Shown in pieces: positions 24,614-32,140 of a stretch of 32,140 bases of DNA. The position numbers and the translations under genes were made by a program. The stretch's first letter is position 1. Every line of letters starts with the position of its first letter. The notes under the pieces were generated by a model, which worked only from the letters and a program-made list of their open reading frames with translations, had not been told where the DNA came from and made no database searches. The stretch is from contig JAHHQU010000029.1 of NCBI GenBank assembly GCA_020026225.1, forward strand, positions 1 to 32,140. The letters run 5' to 3'. The stretch is from Phocaeicola sp. (GTDB lineage: Bacteria > Bacteroidota > Bacteroidia > Bacteroidales > Bacteroidaceae).

Positions 24614-25639
24614 ATGTTTCGATTTGGAGAACCTCTATATTTATATTTACTGATTATACTGCCATTTCTTGCTGTATTTTATCTGTACACCAATTACAGA
24701 CGCCGCAAGAAACTTCGCGAGTATGGTGATCCGGAGCTGATGGCTCATCTGATGCCCGATGTATCGAAGTATCGTCCAGATGTAAAGTTCTGGTTGGTCT
24801 TTTCTGCATTGGCTATGGTCATCTTTATGTTGGCACGGCCGCAGTTCGGATCCAAAATGGAGACGGTGAAACGTCAGGGAGTAGAAGCTGTGGTAGCTTT
24901 GGATATCTCAAATTCTATGCTGGCTCAAGACGTGACTCCTAGTCGTTTGGATAAGTCGAAGAAATTGATTTCTCGTCTTGTCGAAACGTTCAACAATGAT
25001 AAAGTGGCGATGATTGTTTTCGCAGGAGAAGCTTTCACACAGCTTCCAATAACCAGCGATTACATTTCAGCCAAAATGTTCTTGGAAACCATTAATCCTT
25101 CTTTGATATCGACTCAAGGTACTGATATTGGTGGTGCCATCAATCTGGCGATGAAGAGCTTTACTCCCAATGAAGGAGTAGGGAGAGCAATCGTTTTGAT
25201 TACGGATGGTGAAAACCATGAAGGAGGAGCGATAGAAGCCGCTCAAGCTGCAGCAAAAAAAGGTATCCGTGTCTTTGTGTTGGGTGTCGGTTCACCTGAT
25301 GGCTCACCGATTCCTGCAGAAGGAAAGAATGAGTTCCGTCGTGATAAGGATGGAAATGTCATTGTCACCCGTCTGAACGAACAGATGTGTCAGGAAATAG
25401 CTCAGGCAGGAAACGGCATTTATGTTCGTGTGGATAACACCAACAATGCAGAGAAAGCCTTGAATGCTGAAATCAATAAATTGGCGAAAGCAGACGTTGA
25501 AACTCAGGTATTTACTGAATTTGATGAACAGTTTGACGTGTTGGCCTGGTTGGCCTTGATTCTTTTGGCAGCCGACTTGTTGATTTTGAACCGCAAGAAT
25601 CCACTTTTCAAGAATGTAAAACTCTTTAACAAGGATTGA
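24614..25639 (+). CDS. batB: BatB, VWA-domain membrane protein
   Basis: A 341-residue paralogue of BatA with the same layout: two N-terminal helices (about 7-26 and 58-74), a VWA domain and a C-terminal helix (about 306-325). The metal site reads D97-x-S-x-S in ALDISNSM, with TQGTDIGGA and LITDGENHEG as the other loops. BatA and BatB are likely to act together, possibly as a heteromer, with their VWA domains facing the same side. The stop lies 2 bp before the batC start. Confidence 0.93.
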   Translation: MFRFGEPLYLYLLIILPFLAVFYLYTNYRRRKKLREYGDPELMAHLMPDVSKYRPDVKFWLVFSALAMVIFMLARPQFGSKMETVKRQGVEAVVALDISNSMLAQDVTPSRLDKSKKLISRLVETFNNDKVAMIVFAGEAFTQLPITSDYISAKMFLETINPSLISTQGTDIGGAINLAMKSFTPNEGVGRAIVLITDGENHEGGAIEAAQAAAKKGIRVFVLGVGSPDGSPIPAEGKNEFRRDKDGNVIVTRLNEQMCQEIAQAGNGIYVRVDNTNNAEKALNAEINKLAKADVETQVFTEFDEQFDVLAWLALILLAADLLILNRKNPLFKNVKLFNKD

Positions 25640-25641
25640 TT

Positions 25642-26343
25642 ATGAAACAGAAAAGATATATCTTGCTGGCTATGCTTCTTGTTTCGGCTGGTGCTTATGC
25701 TCAGAAAACAGACCGCGATTACCTTAGAAGCGGAAATAAACTCTATGCAGACAGCTTGTTTGTGAAAGCGGAAGTTGATTACCGTAAAGCATTGGATGTC
25801 AATCCGAAGTCAACAGATGCCATGTATAATTTGGGAAACTCTCTGCTGATGCAGCAGAAAGCCAAGGAAGCCATGGAACAGTTTGAAGCAGCAGCTCGAT
25901 TGGAAAAAGATAAGGGCAAATTAGCCCAAATATATCACAATATGGGCGTAATTCTTCAGTCGTCCAAACAATTACCTCAATGCATCGAAGCTTATAAAGA
26001 GTCCTTACGGAATAATCCGAAGGACGATGAGACTCGTTACAATCTGGTCTTGGCACAGAAGCAGTTGAAAGACCAGCAGCAACAGCAACAACAGCAAGAT
26101 CAGCAGCAGAAAAAGGAACAGAAAGACGACAAGAAGGAGCAGGAGCAGAAAGAACAGAAGGAACAGAATAAGAATAACCAACAACAGAATCCTCAACAGC
26201 AGCAACAGCAGAACAAGGACCAGATGTCTAAAGAGAACGCTGAACAGTTGTTGAGAGCAGCTATGCAGGATGAAAAGAAAGTACAGGACAAAGTGAAAAA
26301 GCAAGTTCAGGTACGTGGCCGCAAGCTGGAAAAAGATTGGTAA
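25642..26343 (+). CDS. batC: BatC, periplasmic TPR protein with a Gln-rich tail
   Basis: A 233-residue protein with a signal peptide (MKQKRYILLAMLLVSAGAYAQ), about three TPR repeats (residues 25-140, for example TDAMYNLGNSLLMQQKAKEA), and a tract of Gln, Lys, Glu and Asp at about 145-194 containing runs of six to eight glutamines. A short basic helix closes the protein. The frame can open at a TTG at 25636, but the ATG at 25642 fits the signal peptide. The CAG/CAA-rich DNA of the tract (about 26074-26223) is repetitive and could vary in length between strains. Confidence 0.9.
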   Translation: MKQKRYILLAMLLVSAGAYAQKTDRDYLRSGNKLYADSLFVKAEVDYRKALDVNPKSTDAMYNLGNSLLMQQKAKEAMEQFEAAARLEKDKGKLAQIYHNMGVILQSSKQLPQCIEAYKESLRNNPKDDETRYNLVLAQKQLKDQQQQQQQQDQQQKKEQKDDKKEQEQKEQKEQNKNNQQQNPQQQQQQNKDQMSKENAEQLLRAAMQDEKKVQDKVKKQVQVRGRKLEKDW

Positions 26344-26377
26344 TGTATAACGGAAAGAAACTAATTATTTAGAGAAG

Positions 26378-28210
26378 ATGAAGAAAATTATTTTCTTACT
26401 ATTAATGGTAACTACAGTATTTCAGGCATGGGCCGGCGATGACATCGTTTTCAAGGCCGATGCTCCCGATGTTGTAGTGAATGGTGATCAGTTTCGATTG
26501 ACCTTCACGGTGAATTCACACAGCGTGAAGGATTTTCGGGCTTCATCAGCTAAAGGTTTTGACGTGTTGATGGGACCTAGCCGGCAGCAGAGCAGTAGTA
26601 CGCAAATTATCAACGGCAAGGTGTCTAGAAGTCAGTCAATAACCTATACGTATATATTGATGGCTGTGGAAGAAGGTACTTTCAATATTCCAGCAGCAAG
26701 TATCGAGGTGGAAGGAAAGAAAATTTTCTCCAATGCGTTGACCATTAAAGTGCTTCCTGCCGATAAGTCTGCAGCAGGCGCTAATTCGGGTAACAGTCAG
26801 TCGGGCTCTTCACAGGTGTCTTCTTCCAGCGGTAGAATATCGGGTGATGATTTGTTCATTACTACTACTGCCAGCAAGACGAAGGTATACGAACAGGAAG
26901 CGGTCTTGTTGACTTATAAGGTTTATACTACGCTTGACTTGCGTCAGCTTATCGGTAAAATGTCCGATCAGCAAGGCTTTTATGTGCAAGAGGTGGAACT
27001 TCCTCAGCAGAAGACGTTCTCTTTGGAACATTACAAGGGACGTAATTACAACACCTTGGTTTACAGACAATACGTACTCTTCCCGCAGCGAACAGGTAAG
27101 ATTGAAATCCCATCGGTAACTTTCGAGGGACTTGTTGCTCAACGTATGGAGATAAGCGGTGACCCGTTTGACGCATTCTTCAATGGAGGTGGATATACCG
27201 AAGTGAAGAAGAAAATCGTGGCGCCGAAAGTAGTCTTGAATGTAGAATCTTTGCCTACCAAACCCGAGAATTATTCAGGTGGAGTAGGTAACTTCAAAAT
27301 CAGCAGTACAATCAGTACTCAGGAACTCAAGACAAATGATGCGGTAACTATCAAGGTGACTATCAAAGGTACGGGTAACATGAAGCTTATCAGTACTCCA
27401 GAAGTAAAGTTCCCGCAAGATTTCGAAGTATACGATCCTAAAGTTACTGACAACTATGAATTGACAGCAAATGGATTGAGTGGTACGAAGACCATCGAGT
27501 ACTTGGCCATTCCACGTCATGCAGGCAATTTTACTATTCCTGCTGTCAAGTTCTCATACTTTGACTTGAACTCTAAGTCGTACAAGACCCTTCAGACCGA
27601 GGATTACCATTTGAATGTAGGTAAAGGTGAGGGTGGAGAAAGTGGACAAGTCATCTCAGACTTTACCAGCAAGGAACGTGTAAAAGTTATCGGTAAAGAC
27701 ATTCGCTTCATCAAGATGGGAGATACTAAACTTTCACAGAAAGGTTACTATCTGTATGGAACTACTACCTATATCTTATGGTATTTAATTCCTGCATTCC
27801 TATTCATCCTTTTCGTCATCATCTATCGTAAGCAGGCCATGGAAAATGCCAACATTGCTAAGATGAAGACTAAGAAGGCCAATAAAGTCGCTACGAAACG
27901 CATGAAACTGGCGGGTAAGTTGCTTTCTCAAAACAAGAAGAATGAATTCTACGATGAAGTGTTGAAAGCCCTTTGGGGATATATCAGCGATAAATTGAGC
28001 ATCCCTGTATCTCAACTTTCAAAGGACAACATCGAATCTGAGTTGGCTCGTTATGGTGTATCTGAGGAATTTACCAAAGATTTCATCAACGCGTTGAACG
28101 AGTGTGAGTTTGCACGTTACGCACCAGGCAATGAAAATGAGGCGATGGACAAGGTTTATTCTGCAGCTGTTGATGTAATCAGCAAGATGGAGAATAGTAT
28201 CAAACACTAA
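26378..28210 (+). CDS. batD: BatD, large periplasmic protein with a membrane anchor
   Basis: A 610-residue BatD-family protein (oxygen tolerance). It has a signal peptide ending VFQAWAG near residue 20, and a long periplasmic region of Ig-like beta domains, including KTKVYEQEAVLLTYKVYTTLDLRQL and VGNFKISSTISTQELKTNDAVTIKV. A Ser/Gln-rich spacer lies near 128-148. A single helix at about 464-484 follows, with a basic cytoplasmic tail of about 125 residues that ends in an all-helical segment. The tail resembles that of the unknown Bat-cluster protein upstream, suggesting a shared contact on the inner face. It is 34 bp after batC. Confidence 0.92.
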   Translation: MKKIIFLLLMVTTVFQAWAGDDIVFKADAPDVVVNGDQFRLTFTVNSHSVKDFRASSAKGFDVLMGPSRQQSSSTQIINGKVSRSQSITYTYILMAVEEGTFNIPAASIEVEGKKIFSNALTIKVLPADKSAAGANSGNSQSGSSQVSSSSGRISGDDLFITTTASKTKVYEQEAVLLTYKVYTTLDLRQLIGKMSDQQGFYVQEVELPQQKTFSLEHYKGRNYNTLVYRQYVLFPQRTGKIEIPSVTFEGLVAQRMEISGDPFDAFFNGGGYTEVKKKIVAPKVVLNVESLPTKPENYSGGVGNFKISSTISTQELKTNDAVTIKVTIKGTGNMKLISTPEVKFPQDFEVYDPKVTDNYELTANGLSGTKTIEYLAIPRHAGNFTIPAVKFSYFDLNSKSYKTLQTEDYHLNVGKGEGGESGQVISDFTSKERVKVIGKDIRFIKMGDTKLSQKGYYLYGTTTYILWYLIPAFLFILFVIIYRKQAMENANIAKMKTKKANKVATKRMKLAGKLLSQNKKNEFYDEVLKALWGYISDKLSIPVSQLSKDNIESELARYGVSEEFTKDFINALNECEFARYAPGNENEAMDKVYSAAVDVISKMENSIKH

Positions 28211-28230
28211 AACGGATAGGAGAAAAAAGA

Positions 28231-28980
28231 ATGAAAAGAATAATTTTTGTCATGACGTTCTTGATGGCACTCACTCAGTTGACGTTTGCTGCTACCAAGG
28301 CAGAAGCTGATAAAGCCTATCAGGAGAATAACTTTGCAGAGGCCATTGAGCAGTATGAAGCAATCTTGTCCGGTGGCCAAGAGTCTGCGGATATCTATTA
28401 TAATTTGGGCAACAGCTATTATAAGTCTAAAAATATAGCAAAGGCCATATTGAATTACGAGCGTGCATTGCTTTTGAATCCAGGTGATGCCGATACAGAA
28501 TTCAATCTGGAATTGGCGAAAAGCAAGACGGTTGACAAGGTGACTCCCACCAGTGAGGTCTTCATTGCCACCTGGATACATTCATTGACCAATACGATGA
28601 GTGAGTCTGCTTGGAGCAAATTAGGCATCTCAAGCTTTATCCTCATGCTCATAGGCTTGTCACTCTATATCTTTGCTAAAAAGGTAGCTTTCAAGAAACT
28701 CGGCTTTATCGGGGCTGCAGTGTGCTTGTTGGTTACCATCGGTGCCAATATCTTTGCCGATACGCAGAAAGAGAAGATGGTAGTTCGTACGGGAGCTATC
28801 GTAATGAGTCCTACAGTCACCGTAAGAAGTACGCCGAATGAAAGTGGAACCGAGCTTTTCGTCTTGCATGAAGGAACCAAAATCTATGTAGACGATGATA
28901 CCATGAAGGGCTGGAAAGAAATCCGTTTGGAAGATGGAAACAAGGGATGGCTGCCGGCTGAAAGTATTGAAGTAATCTAA
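28231..28980 (+). CDS. batE: BatE, TPR and SH3-domain membrane protein
   Basis: A 249-residue protein with a signal sequence (MKRIIFVMTFLMALTQLTFA), two or three TPR repeats (about 22-100, for example ADIYYNLGNSYYKSKNIAKA), two close membrane helices (about 131-150 and 155-173) and a C-terminal bacterial SH3 domain (about 185-249, with VTVRSTPNESGTELFVLHEG and GWLPAESIEVI). AGGAG lies 8 nt before the ATG. It is the last of the conserved Bat genes. TPR and SH3 modules suggest periplasmic protein or peptidoglycan contacts. Confidence 0.92.
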   Translation: MKRIIFVMTFLMALTQLTFAATKAEADKAYQENNFAEAIEQYEAILSGGQESADIYYNLGNSYYKSKNIAKAILNYERALLLNPGDADTEFNLELAKSKTVDKVTPTSEVFIATWIHSLTNTMSESAWSKLGISSFILMLIGLSLYIFAKKVAFKKLGFIGAAVCLLVTIGANIFADTQKEKMVVRTGAIVMSPTVTVRSTPNESGTELFVLHEGTKIYVDDDTMKGWKEIRLEDGNKGWLPAESIEVI

Positions 28981-28994
28981 TAAAACGACGATAT

Positions 28995-29705
28995 ATGATG
29001 AACATACAGCAACTCATTGAGTTTGACCAGCAATTGTTATTAAGCTTAAACGGACACCATTCTTTATTTTGGGATGGCTTTATGTGGACTGTAACCAGTA
29101 CCGTAACGTGGGTACCTGTTGCCGTAGCGTTGCTGTATGTTATTTTCAAGAATAACAAACTGCCTCAAGCTATCGCCATCCTGCTTATGCTGGCATTGTG
29201 CATTACCTTATCCGACCAGTTCGCTTCTGGCTTCTGCAAAGGTTATTTCGAACGGTTCCGACCCACACAAGATCCTGATATCATGTATCTGGTGCATACC
29301 GTAAACGGTTATCGGGGCGGTCAGTTCGGTTTCATCTCAAGCCATGCGGCAAATACCTTTACGGTAGCAACTTTTGTCTCTCTGCTTATTCGTAACCATC
29401 TGATGACTATCACGACCTTTGTTTGGGCCATGATTGCATCTTATTCGAGAATTTATCTCGGGGTACATTATCCAGGGGATATCCTTTGCGGAGCATTGGC
29501 AGGAACGCTATTTGCAGTCCTTATCTATTCATCGTATTATTATTTCTACGAGAAGAAACATGCACAGTCGCGGTTCGTGTCTACCCAATATACTTCAAGT
29601 GGATACATTGTCAATGACATTGCCCCTTTCTATCTGGTGCTGGGGTTGACCTATTTCTATGCTATAGTAGGGGGTATGATTCGTGCAAAAGTCCTTTTCT
29701 TTTAA
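28995..29705 (+). CDS. PAP2-family membrane phosphatase
   Basis: A 236-residue integral membrane protein with the three PAP2 motifs: KGYFERFRP (K-x6-RP), SSHAANT in place of the usual PSGH, and SRIYLGVHYPGD (SR-x5-H-x3-D). About six hydrophobic segments are visible. It probably removes phosphate from a lipid such as undecaprenyl diphosphate, phosphatidate or lipid A; the substrate cannot be told from the sequence. It begins 14 bp after batE and ends before a terminator, so it seems to ride at the end of the Bat transcript. ATGs at 28995 and 28998 are both possible. Confidence 0.88.
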   Translation: MMNIQQLIEFDQQLLLSLNGHHSLFWDGFMWTVTSTVTWVPVAVALLYVIFKNNKLPQAIAILLMLALCITLSDQFASGFCKGYFERFRPTQDPDIMYLVHTVNGYRGGQFGFISSHAANTFTVATFVSLLIRNHLMTITTFVWAMIASYSRIYLGVHYPGDILCGALAGTLFAVLIYSSYYYFYEKKHAQSRFVSTQYTSSGYIVNDIAPFYLVLGLTYFYAIVGGMIRAKVLFF

Positions 29706-29780
29706 CAAGAGACAAAGAAAAAGAAATTTCGGATAGTGTTCGTTTCCCGAATGCATGACGGTCGGAGAACCGAAATAGAG

Positions 29781-29823
29781 AAATTCGTCTTATGCTTTTT
29801 GAAGCGTAAGACGAATTTTTTTT
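29781..29823 (+). terminator. Intrinsic terminator after the PAP2 gene
   Basis: AAATTCGTCTTA pairs with TAAGACGAATTT, continued by a few inner pairs, and ends in a T run at 29816-29823. It closes the Bat-PAP2 run. The 322-bp gap 29706-30027 otherwise contains only the promoter listed next. Confidence 0.85.
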
Positions 29824-29945
29824 ATCTTCTTTTCAAGAATAGATAGATTCTGTAAAGGGCTTGACTTTATGTAACTTGTCTGCTTGTTTCCCTTGAATAT
29901 CTGTCAAGCATTTTTAAAAAGCTCTTCAAATTTGTCTTTGAATTG

Positions 29946-29977
29946 TTTGGTGGTTCACAAAGTTTTCCCTATATTTA
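29946..29977 (+). promoter_or_regulatory. Predicted promoter for the HTH-like gene and usp
   Basis: TTTG (29946-29949), 20 bp, then TATATTTA (29970-29977), one base off TAnnTTTG. The leader would be about 45 nt. Confidence 0.5.
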
Positions 29978-30027
29978 GAACGAGGTTATAAAAATAATCA
30001 ACTAAACAATTTAAAAAGGAGGTAATT

Positions 30028-30279
30028 ATGACTAAGACAATAACATTTAATGAACTTCGCAAAATCAAAGATTCATTGCCGTCAGGAAGTATGCATCGCA
30101 TTGCCGATGAATTGGGTGTAAGTGTAGAAACTGTACGTAACTTCTTCGGTGGGCAGAACTTCAAGGACGGCAAAAGTGTAGGACTTCATATTGAACCGGG
30201 ACCTGATGGTGGTATTGTAATGCTGGATGATACTACGGTATTGGAAAAGGCATTGGATATCCTGAAGGAACAAGCTTAG
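30028..30279 (+). CDS. Small helix-turn-helix-like protein
   Basis: An 83-residue protein. Residues about 19-42 (SGSMHRIADELGVSVETVRNFF) look like a helix-turn-helix with the typical ADELGVSVETV turn. The second half is more acidic and may be a dimer or partner domain (GLHIEPGPDGGIVMLDDTT). I cannot name a family beyond DNA-binding-like. An AGGAGG at 30017-30022 lies 5 nt before the ATG, a strong Shine-Dalgarno for this phylum. The usp gene follows 88 bp later with no terminator between them, so this protein may regulate or act with it. Confidence 0.75.
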   Translation: MTKTITFNELRKIKDSLPSGSMHRIADELGVSVETVRNFFGGQNFKDGKSVGLHIEPGPDGGIVMLDDTTVLEKALDILKEQA

Positions 30280-30297
30280 GTGAGATAGGCATACCGA

Positions 30298-30314
30298 CAT
30301 GGCAGGGTGCCGTG
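30298..30314 (+). other. Small hairpin between the HTH-like gene and usp
   Basis: CATGGCA pairs with TGCCGTG (one G-T pair) around a GGG loop. No T tract follows, so it is not a standard terminator. It may influence mRNA stability or processing between the two genes. Confidence 0.35.
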
Positions 30315-30367
30315 AAGGGCAGTATTGGAGTTAATTACATTATTGTTTAATCTTTAAAAAAGGAGCC

Positions 30368-31498
30368 ATGGAAGAAAAATTTGTAACGCTTGCCATCCTT
30401 ACGTTTTCAAAAGCTCAGATATTGAAGAATGTGCTGGAAAATGAAGGCATTGAAGCTTGTATTCATAATGTGAACCTGATTCAGCCAGTGGTATCATCAG
30501 GCGTGCGAGTTCGTATTAAAGAAAGTGATTTGCCGAAGGCATTGAAAATAATAGAAAGTTCAACCTGGCTTTCTGATGAAGTCGTAAGCGGAGAAGTTTC
30601 AGACAAAAAAGAGGAACATAAGAAATTTATTCTAGTTCCGGTCGATTTTTCTGACTATTCTATGAAAGCATGTGAGTTCGCATTTAATTTTGCAGCTCAA
30701 ATTCACGTTGAAGTGGTGCTGATGCACGTATACTTCAGTCCGGTATATATGCCGAGCCTGCAATATGCTACAGAGGGCTGCAGCATGCCGGTAGAGGATG
30801 ATTTGGGGATCAAATCTGTATTGGACAGCGTTCAGCATCAGTTGAATAAATTGACTGAAATTATAGACGGCAGGATAGAATCTGGTGAATTTCCTAAAGT
30901 GACGTATTCTTGTGTCCTTTGCGAAGGAGTTCCGGAAGAAGAAATTCTTCATTACGCCCGAACCAAGAAACCTCTTATGATTGTTATGGGTACGCGAGGT
31001 AAAGGTGTAAAGGAATATGGAGTGATAGGAAGTGTAACGGCAGAAGTTATTGAGCGAAGTCCAGTGTTTGTATATGCTATACCTGAAAAGGCCAAGCTGA
31101 TGAACCTGAAGGATATCCATAAGGTAGCATTCTTGACTAGTTTTGACCAACGAGATTTGGTTGCATTTGATTCGCTGATTACTACGTTTAAGGACTATCC
31201 GTTCGATCTCACCTTCATTCATCTGAATTCAGATGAACATCGGCGTCTATGGAATGAGATTAAGCTGGCAGGCATTCGTGATTATTTCTTGAAGCAATAT
31301 CCTAACTTGAAGATTAACTATAAGGTCATTACAGAAGATCATCTTCTGAATAATCTGGATGAATACGTTAAGGCTGAAAATGTGGATGTCTTATGTATAT
31401 CTAATTATAAACGAAATGTATTTGCCAGATTGTTTAATCCAAGTATAGCCAAACGAATGGTATTTCACTCTGAAACGCCGATACTGATTATCAAATAA
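30368..31498 (+). CDS. DUF2007 domain fused to two universal stress protein domains
   Basis: A 376-residue cytoplasmic protein. Residues 1-68 resemble the DUF2007 putative signalling domain (FVTLAILTFSKAQILKNVLENEGIEACIHN, then VRVRIKESDLPKALKIIES). Residues about 76-225 form a UspA domain with KFILVPVDFSDYS at its start and the nucleotide-binding MGTRGKGVKEYGVIGSVTAEV. Residues about 233-376 form a second, diverged UspA domain lacking the glycine-rich loop. It probably senses or responds to stress or nucleotide state. AGGAG lies only 2 nt before the ATG, closer than usual. The gene ends 25 bp before a strong hairpin. Confidence 0.87.
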   Translation: MEEKFVTLAILTFSKAQILKNVLENEGIEACIHNVNLIQPVVSSGVRVRIKESDLPKALKIIESSTWLSDEVVSGEVSDKKEEHKKFILVPVDFSDYSMKACEFAFNFAAQIHVEVVLMHVYFSPVYMPSLQYATEGCSMPVEDDLGIKSVLDSVQHQLNKLTEIIDGRIESGEFPKVTYSCVLCEGVPEEEILHYARTKKPLMIVMGTRGKGVKEYGVIGSVTAEVIERSPVFVYAIPEKAKLMNLKDIHKVAFLTSFDQRDLVAFDSLITTFKDYPFDLTFIHLNSDEHRRLWNEIKLAGIRDYFLKQYPNLKINYKVITEDHLLNNLDEYVKAENVDVLCISNYKRNVFARLFNPSIAKRMVFHSETPILIIK

Positions 31499-31522
31499 AT
31501 TCAGTAGCTCGAAAGAATAGAA

Positions 31523-31566
31523 AAATAGGGAGCCGCTTCTTATCACAGTGAAGCGGCTCCCTATTT
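31523..31566. terminator. Strong bidirectional terminator after usp
   Basis: A perfect 17-bp stem (AAATAGGGAGCCGCTTC and its complement) around a 10-nt loop, with T-rich sequence on both sides. On the minus strand it directly follows the stop of the small frame at 31561, which hints that a real gene once ended there. Confidence 0.88.
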
Positions 31567-31719
31567 CTTTAACAGGAATCCTTTTGCGCCTTTTTGTTCG
31601 ATTTCTGGCACTTTGTGTCCGGATGGGTGGATTCCTTTGTCGGGGAGGGAAAGTGCCCTTAAAATCCTCTGCAATTCCAAATCGTTGTCATGTTTCAGCT
31701 TTTTGATTAGATTCTTCAT
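31561..31719 (-). pseudogene. Possible gene remnant or small hypothetical gene
   Basis: A 52-residue frame from the ATG at 31719 (MKNLIKKLKHDND) ending GAKGFLLKK. The frame is open further upstream to about 31884, with protein-like composition (SFLPDFYQAIACLAHPNPLNEP) but no ATG; only a TTG at 31827 could start it. It ends exactly at a strong terminator. Together this suggests the 3' part of a gene that lost its 5' end, possibly in a mobile or phage-like region. I recognise no family. A short functional gene or a chance frame remain possible. Confidence 0.3.
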
Positions 31720-31903
31720 CGTACCAACAGGTTCGTTTAGCGGATTGGGATGTGCGAGGCAAGCGATAGCTTGGTAAAAATCCGGTAGAAAAGAGATACA
31801 ATATCTGATGATCCCATTTGCTTTCAAGAGGACTCCGATTCGTGAATTTGTAAGGAAAATGGAATTGCAACTATTTAATATTCAGCTACTTATGTTTGTT
31901 CTT

Positions 31904-31986
31904 AAAACGCCTTGTCGTTTTACTCAAAACGTCAGGTCATTTTTTAAAAACGACAAGGCGTTTTAGATGAAACGTCAAAGCGATTT
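31904..31986. repeat. Array of four 18-bp palindromic repeats
   Basis: Four units start at 31904, 31926, 31947 and 31969, so the period is 22, 21 and 22 bp. Unit 1 is AAAACGCCTTGTCGTTTT, unit 2 AAAACGTCAGGTCATTTT, unit 3 AAAACGACAAGGCGTTTT, unit 4 GAAACGTCAAAGCGATTT. Each is an imperfect palindrome of the form AAAACGnCnnGnCGTTTT, and unit 3 is the exact complement of unit 1. The spacing is two helical turns. It is non-coding on both strands as far as I can see. Possible roles are an iteron or operator array, or a structured RNA. The 642-bp stretch from 31499 to the window end otherwise holds only the terminator and gene fragments. Confidence 0.75.
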
Positions 31987-32097
31987 TTTTTTCTGACTCG
32001 AGAGAATGAAAGAGTAGTCAATAAAGCTTTGGCTGCTAAAGACGATTTGCTAAACAAAGCTGTTTTGTCTTTCGGAGGTTTCCAGTTGGCTCAGTAG
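31948..32097 (+). pseudogene. Possible coding remnant without a start codon
   Basis: The frame is open from 31948 to a TAG at 32095-32097 with no ATG. Its last 30 codons read like protein (ENERVVNKALAAKDDLL, then SFGGFQLAQ). The upstream part runs through the repeat array, so the coding-like portion is about 31993-32097. It may be the tail of a gene truncated by a rearrangement. Family unknown; a chance frame is possible. Confidence 0.22.
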
Positions 32098-32104
32098 ATA
32101 AATC

Positions 32105-32140
32105 ATGGGGATAAATTCTTTCACTTTGGATTATTACCTA
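32105..32140 (+). CDS. Possible 5' end of a gene running off the window
   Basis: ATG at 32105 opens a frame of 12 codons (MGINSFTLDYYL) that continues past the window end. It is too short to judge. It would be the first gene after the repeat array. Confidence 0.25.
   Translation, partial: MGINSFTLDYYL

Noticed and set aside
30632..31222. Minus-strand open frame of 196 codons opposite usp
   Set aside because: It lies entirely antisense to the UspA domains, has a shadow-like composition and no family resemblance.
31688..31870. Second minus-strand frame of 60 codons at the right edge
   Set aside because: It overlaps the better minus-strand frame that ends at the terminator, and its sequence does not look like a protein family.
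31904..31986. CRISPR array
   Set aside because: The spacing between palindromes is only 3-5 bp, with no unique spacers of usual length and no cas genes nearby.

Overview
The window looks like a chromosomal segment of a member of the Bacteroidales, most likely Bacteroides or Phocaeicola. Four things point there: a serine palmitoyltransferase for sphingolipid synthesis, a complete Bat (Bacteroides aerotolerance) cluster, a DUF4295/bL38-type ribosomal protein beside L28 and L33, and repeated promoter -7 elements of the form TAnnTTTG. The sequence is moderately AT-rich with short gaps, and most of it is core genome. No rRNA, tRNA, CRISPR array or intact insertion sequence was seen.

Left part (1-6.8 kb): on the minus strand a lon-tgt-lptF/G-type permease run (ATP-dependent protease, queuosine transglycosylase, LPS-export permease), divergent from trmN6, which converges on a lipid kinase of the diacylglycerol/sphingosine kinase fold. 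The kinase is divergent from spt (7.0-8.2 kb), so two lipid genes share one intergenic region. Then come a DUF2148 Cys-rich protein, a Cof-type HAD phosphatase, a membrane-anchored MutS-type ATPase and an MgtC-family membrane protein.

Middle (12.6-20.2 kb): two informational runs in tight array. First is map-tsaD-pncC; then rpmB-rpmG-DUF4295, which ends in a clear terminator; then ftsY-rimO-HU-(HU-TM-LysM). The last two genes overlap by 4 bp. The second is unusual: a HU/IHF fold, a very acidic linker, one membrane helix, a coiled coil and a LysM domain, which together suggest a nucleoid-to-cell-wall tether. A perfect 17-bp terminator closes this run.

Right part (20.3-29.7 kb): the Bat cluster, moxR-type AAA+ ATPase, DUF58, a secreted/membrane protein, batA, batB, batC, batD, batE, then a PAP2 phosphatase. 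A terminator-like hairpin lies between the ATPase and DUF58. Together the gene products suggest an AAA+/VWA chaperone-like assembly at the inner membrane with periplasmic TPR, Bat-D and SH3 modules.

Right edge (29.8-32.1 kb): a small helix-turn-helix-like gene and a DUF2007-UspA-UspA fusion, then a strong bidirectional hairpin and a gene-poor, accessory-looking stretch. That stretch holds a minus-strand gene remnant and four 18-bp palindromic repeats spaced 21-22 bp apart. The repeat array and the HU-TM-LysM protein are the least explained items here.
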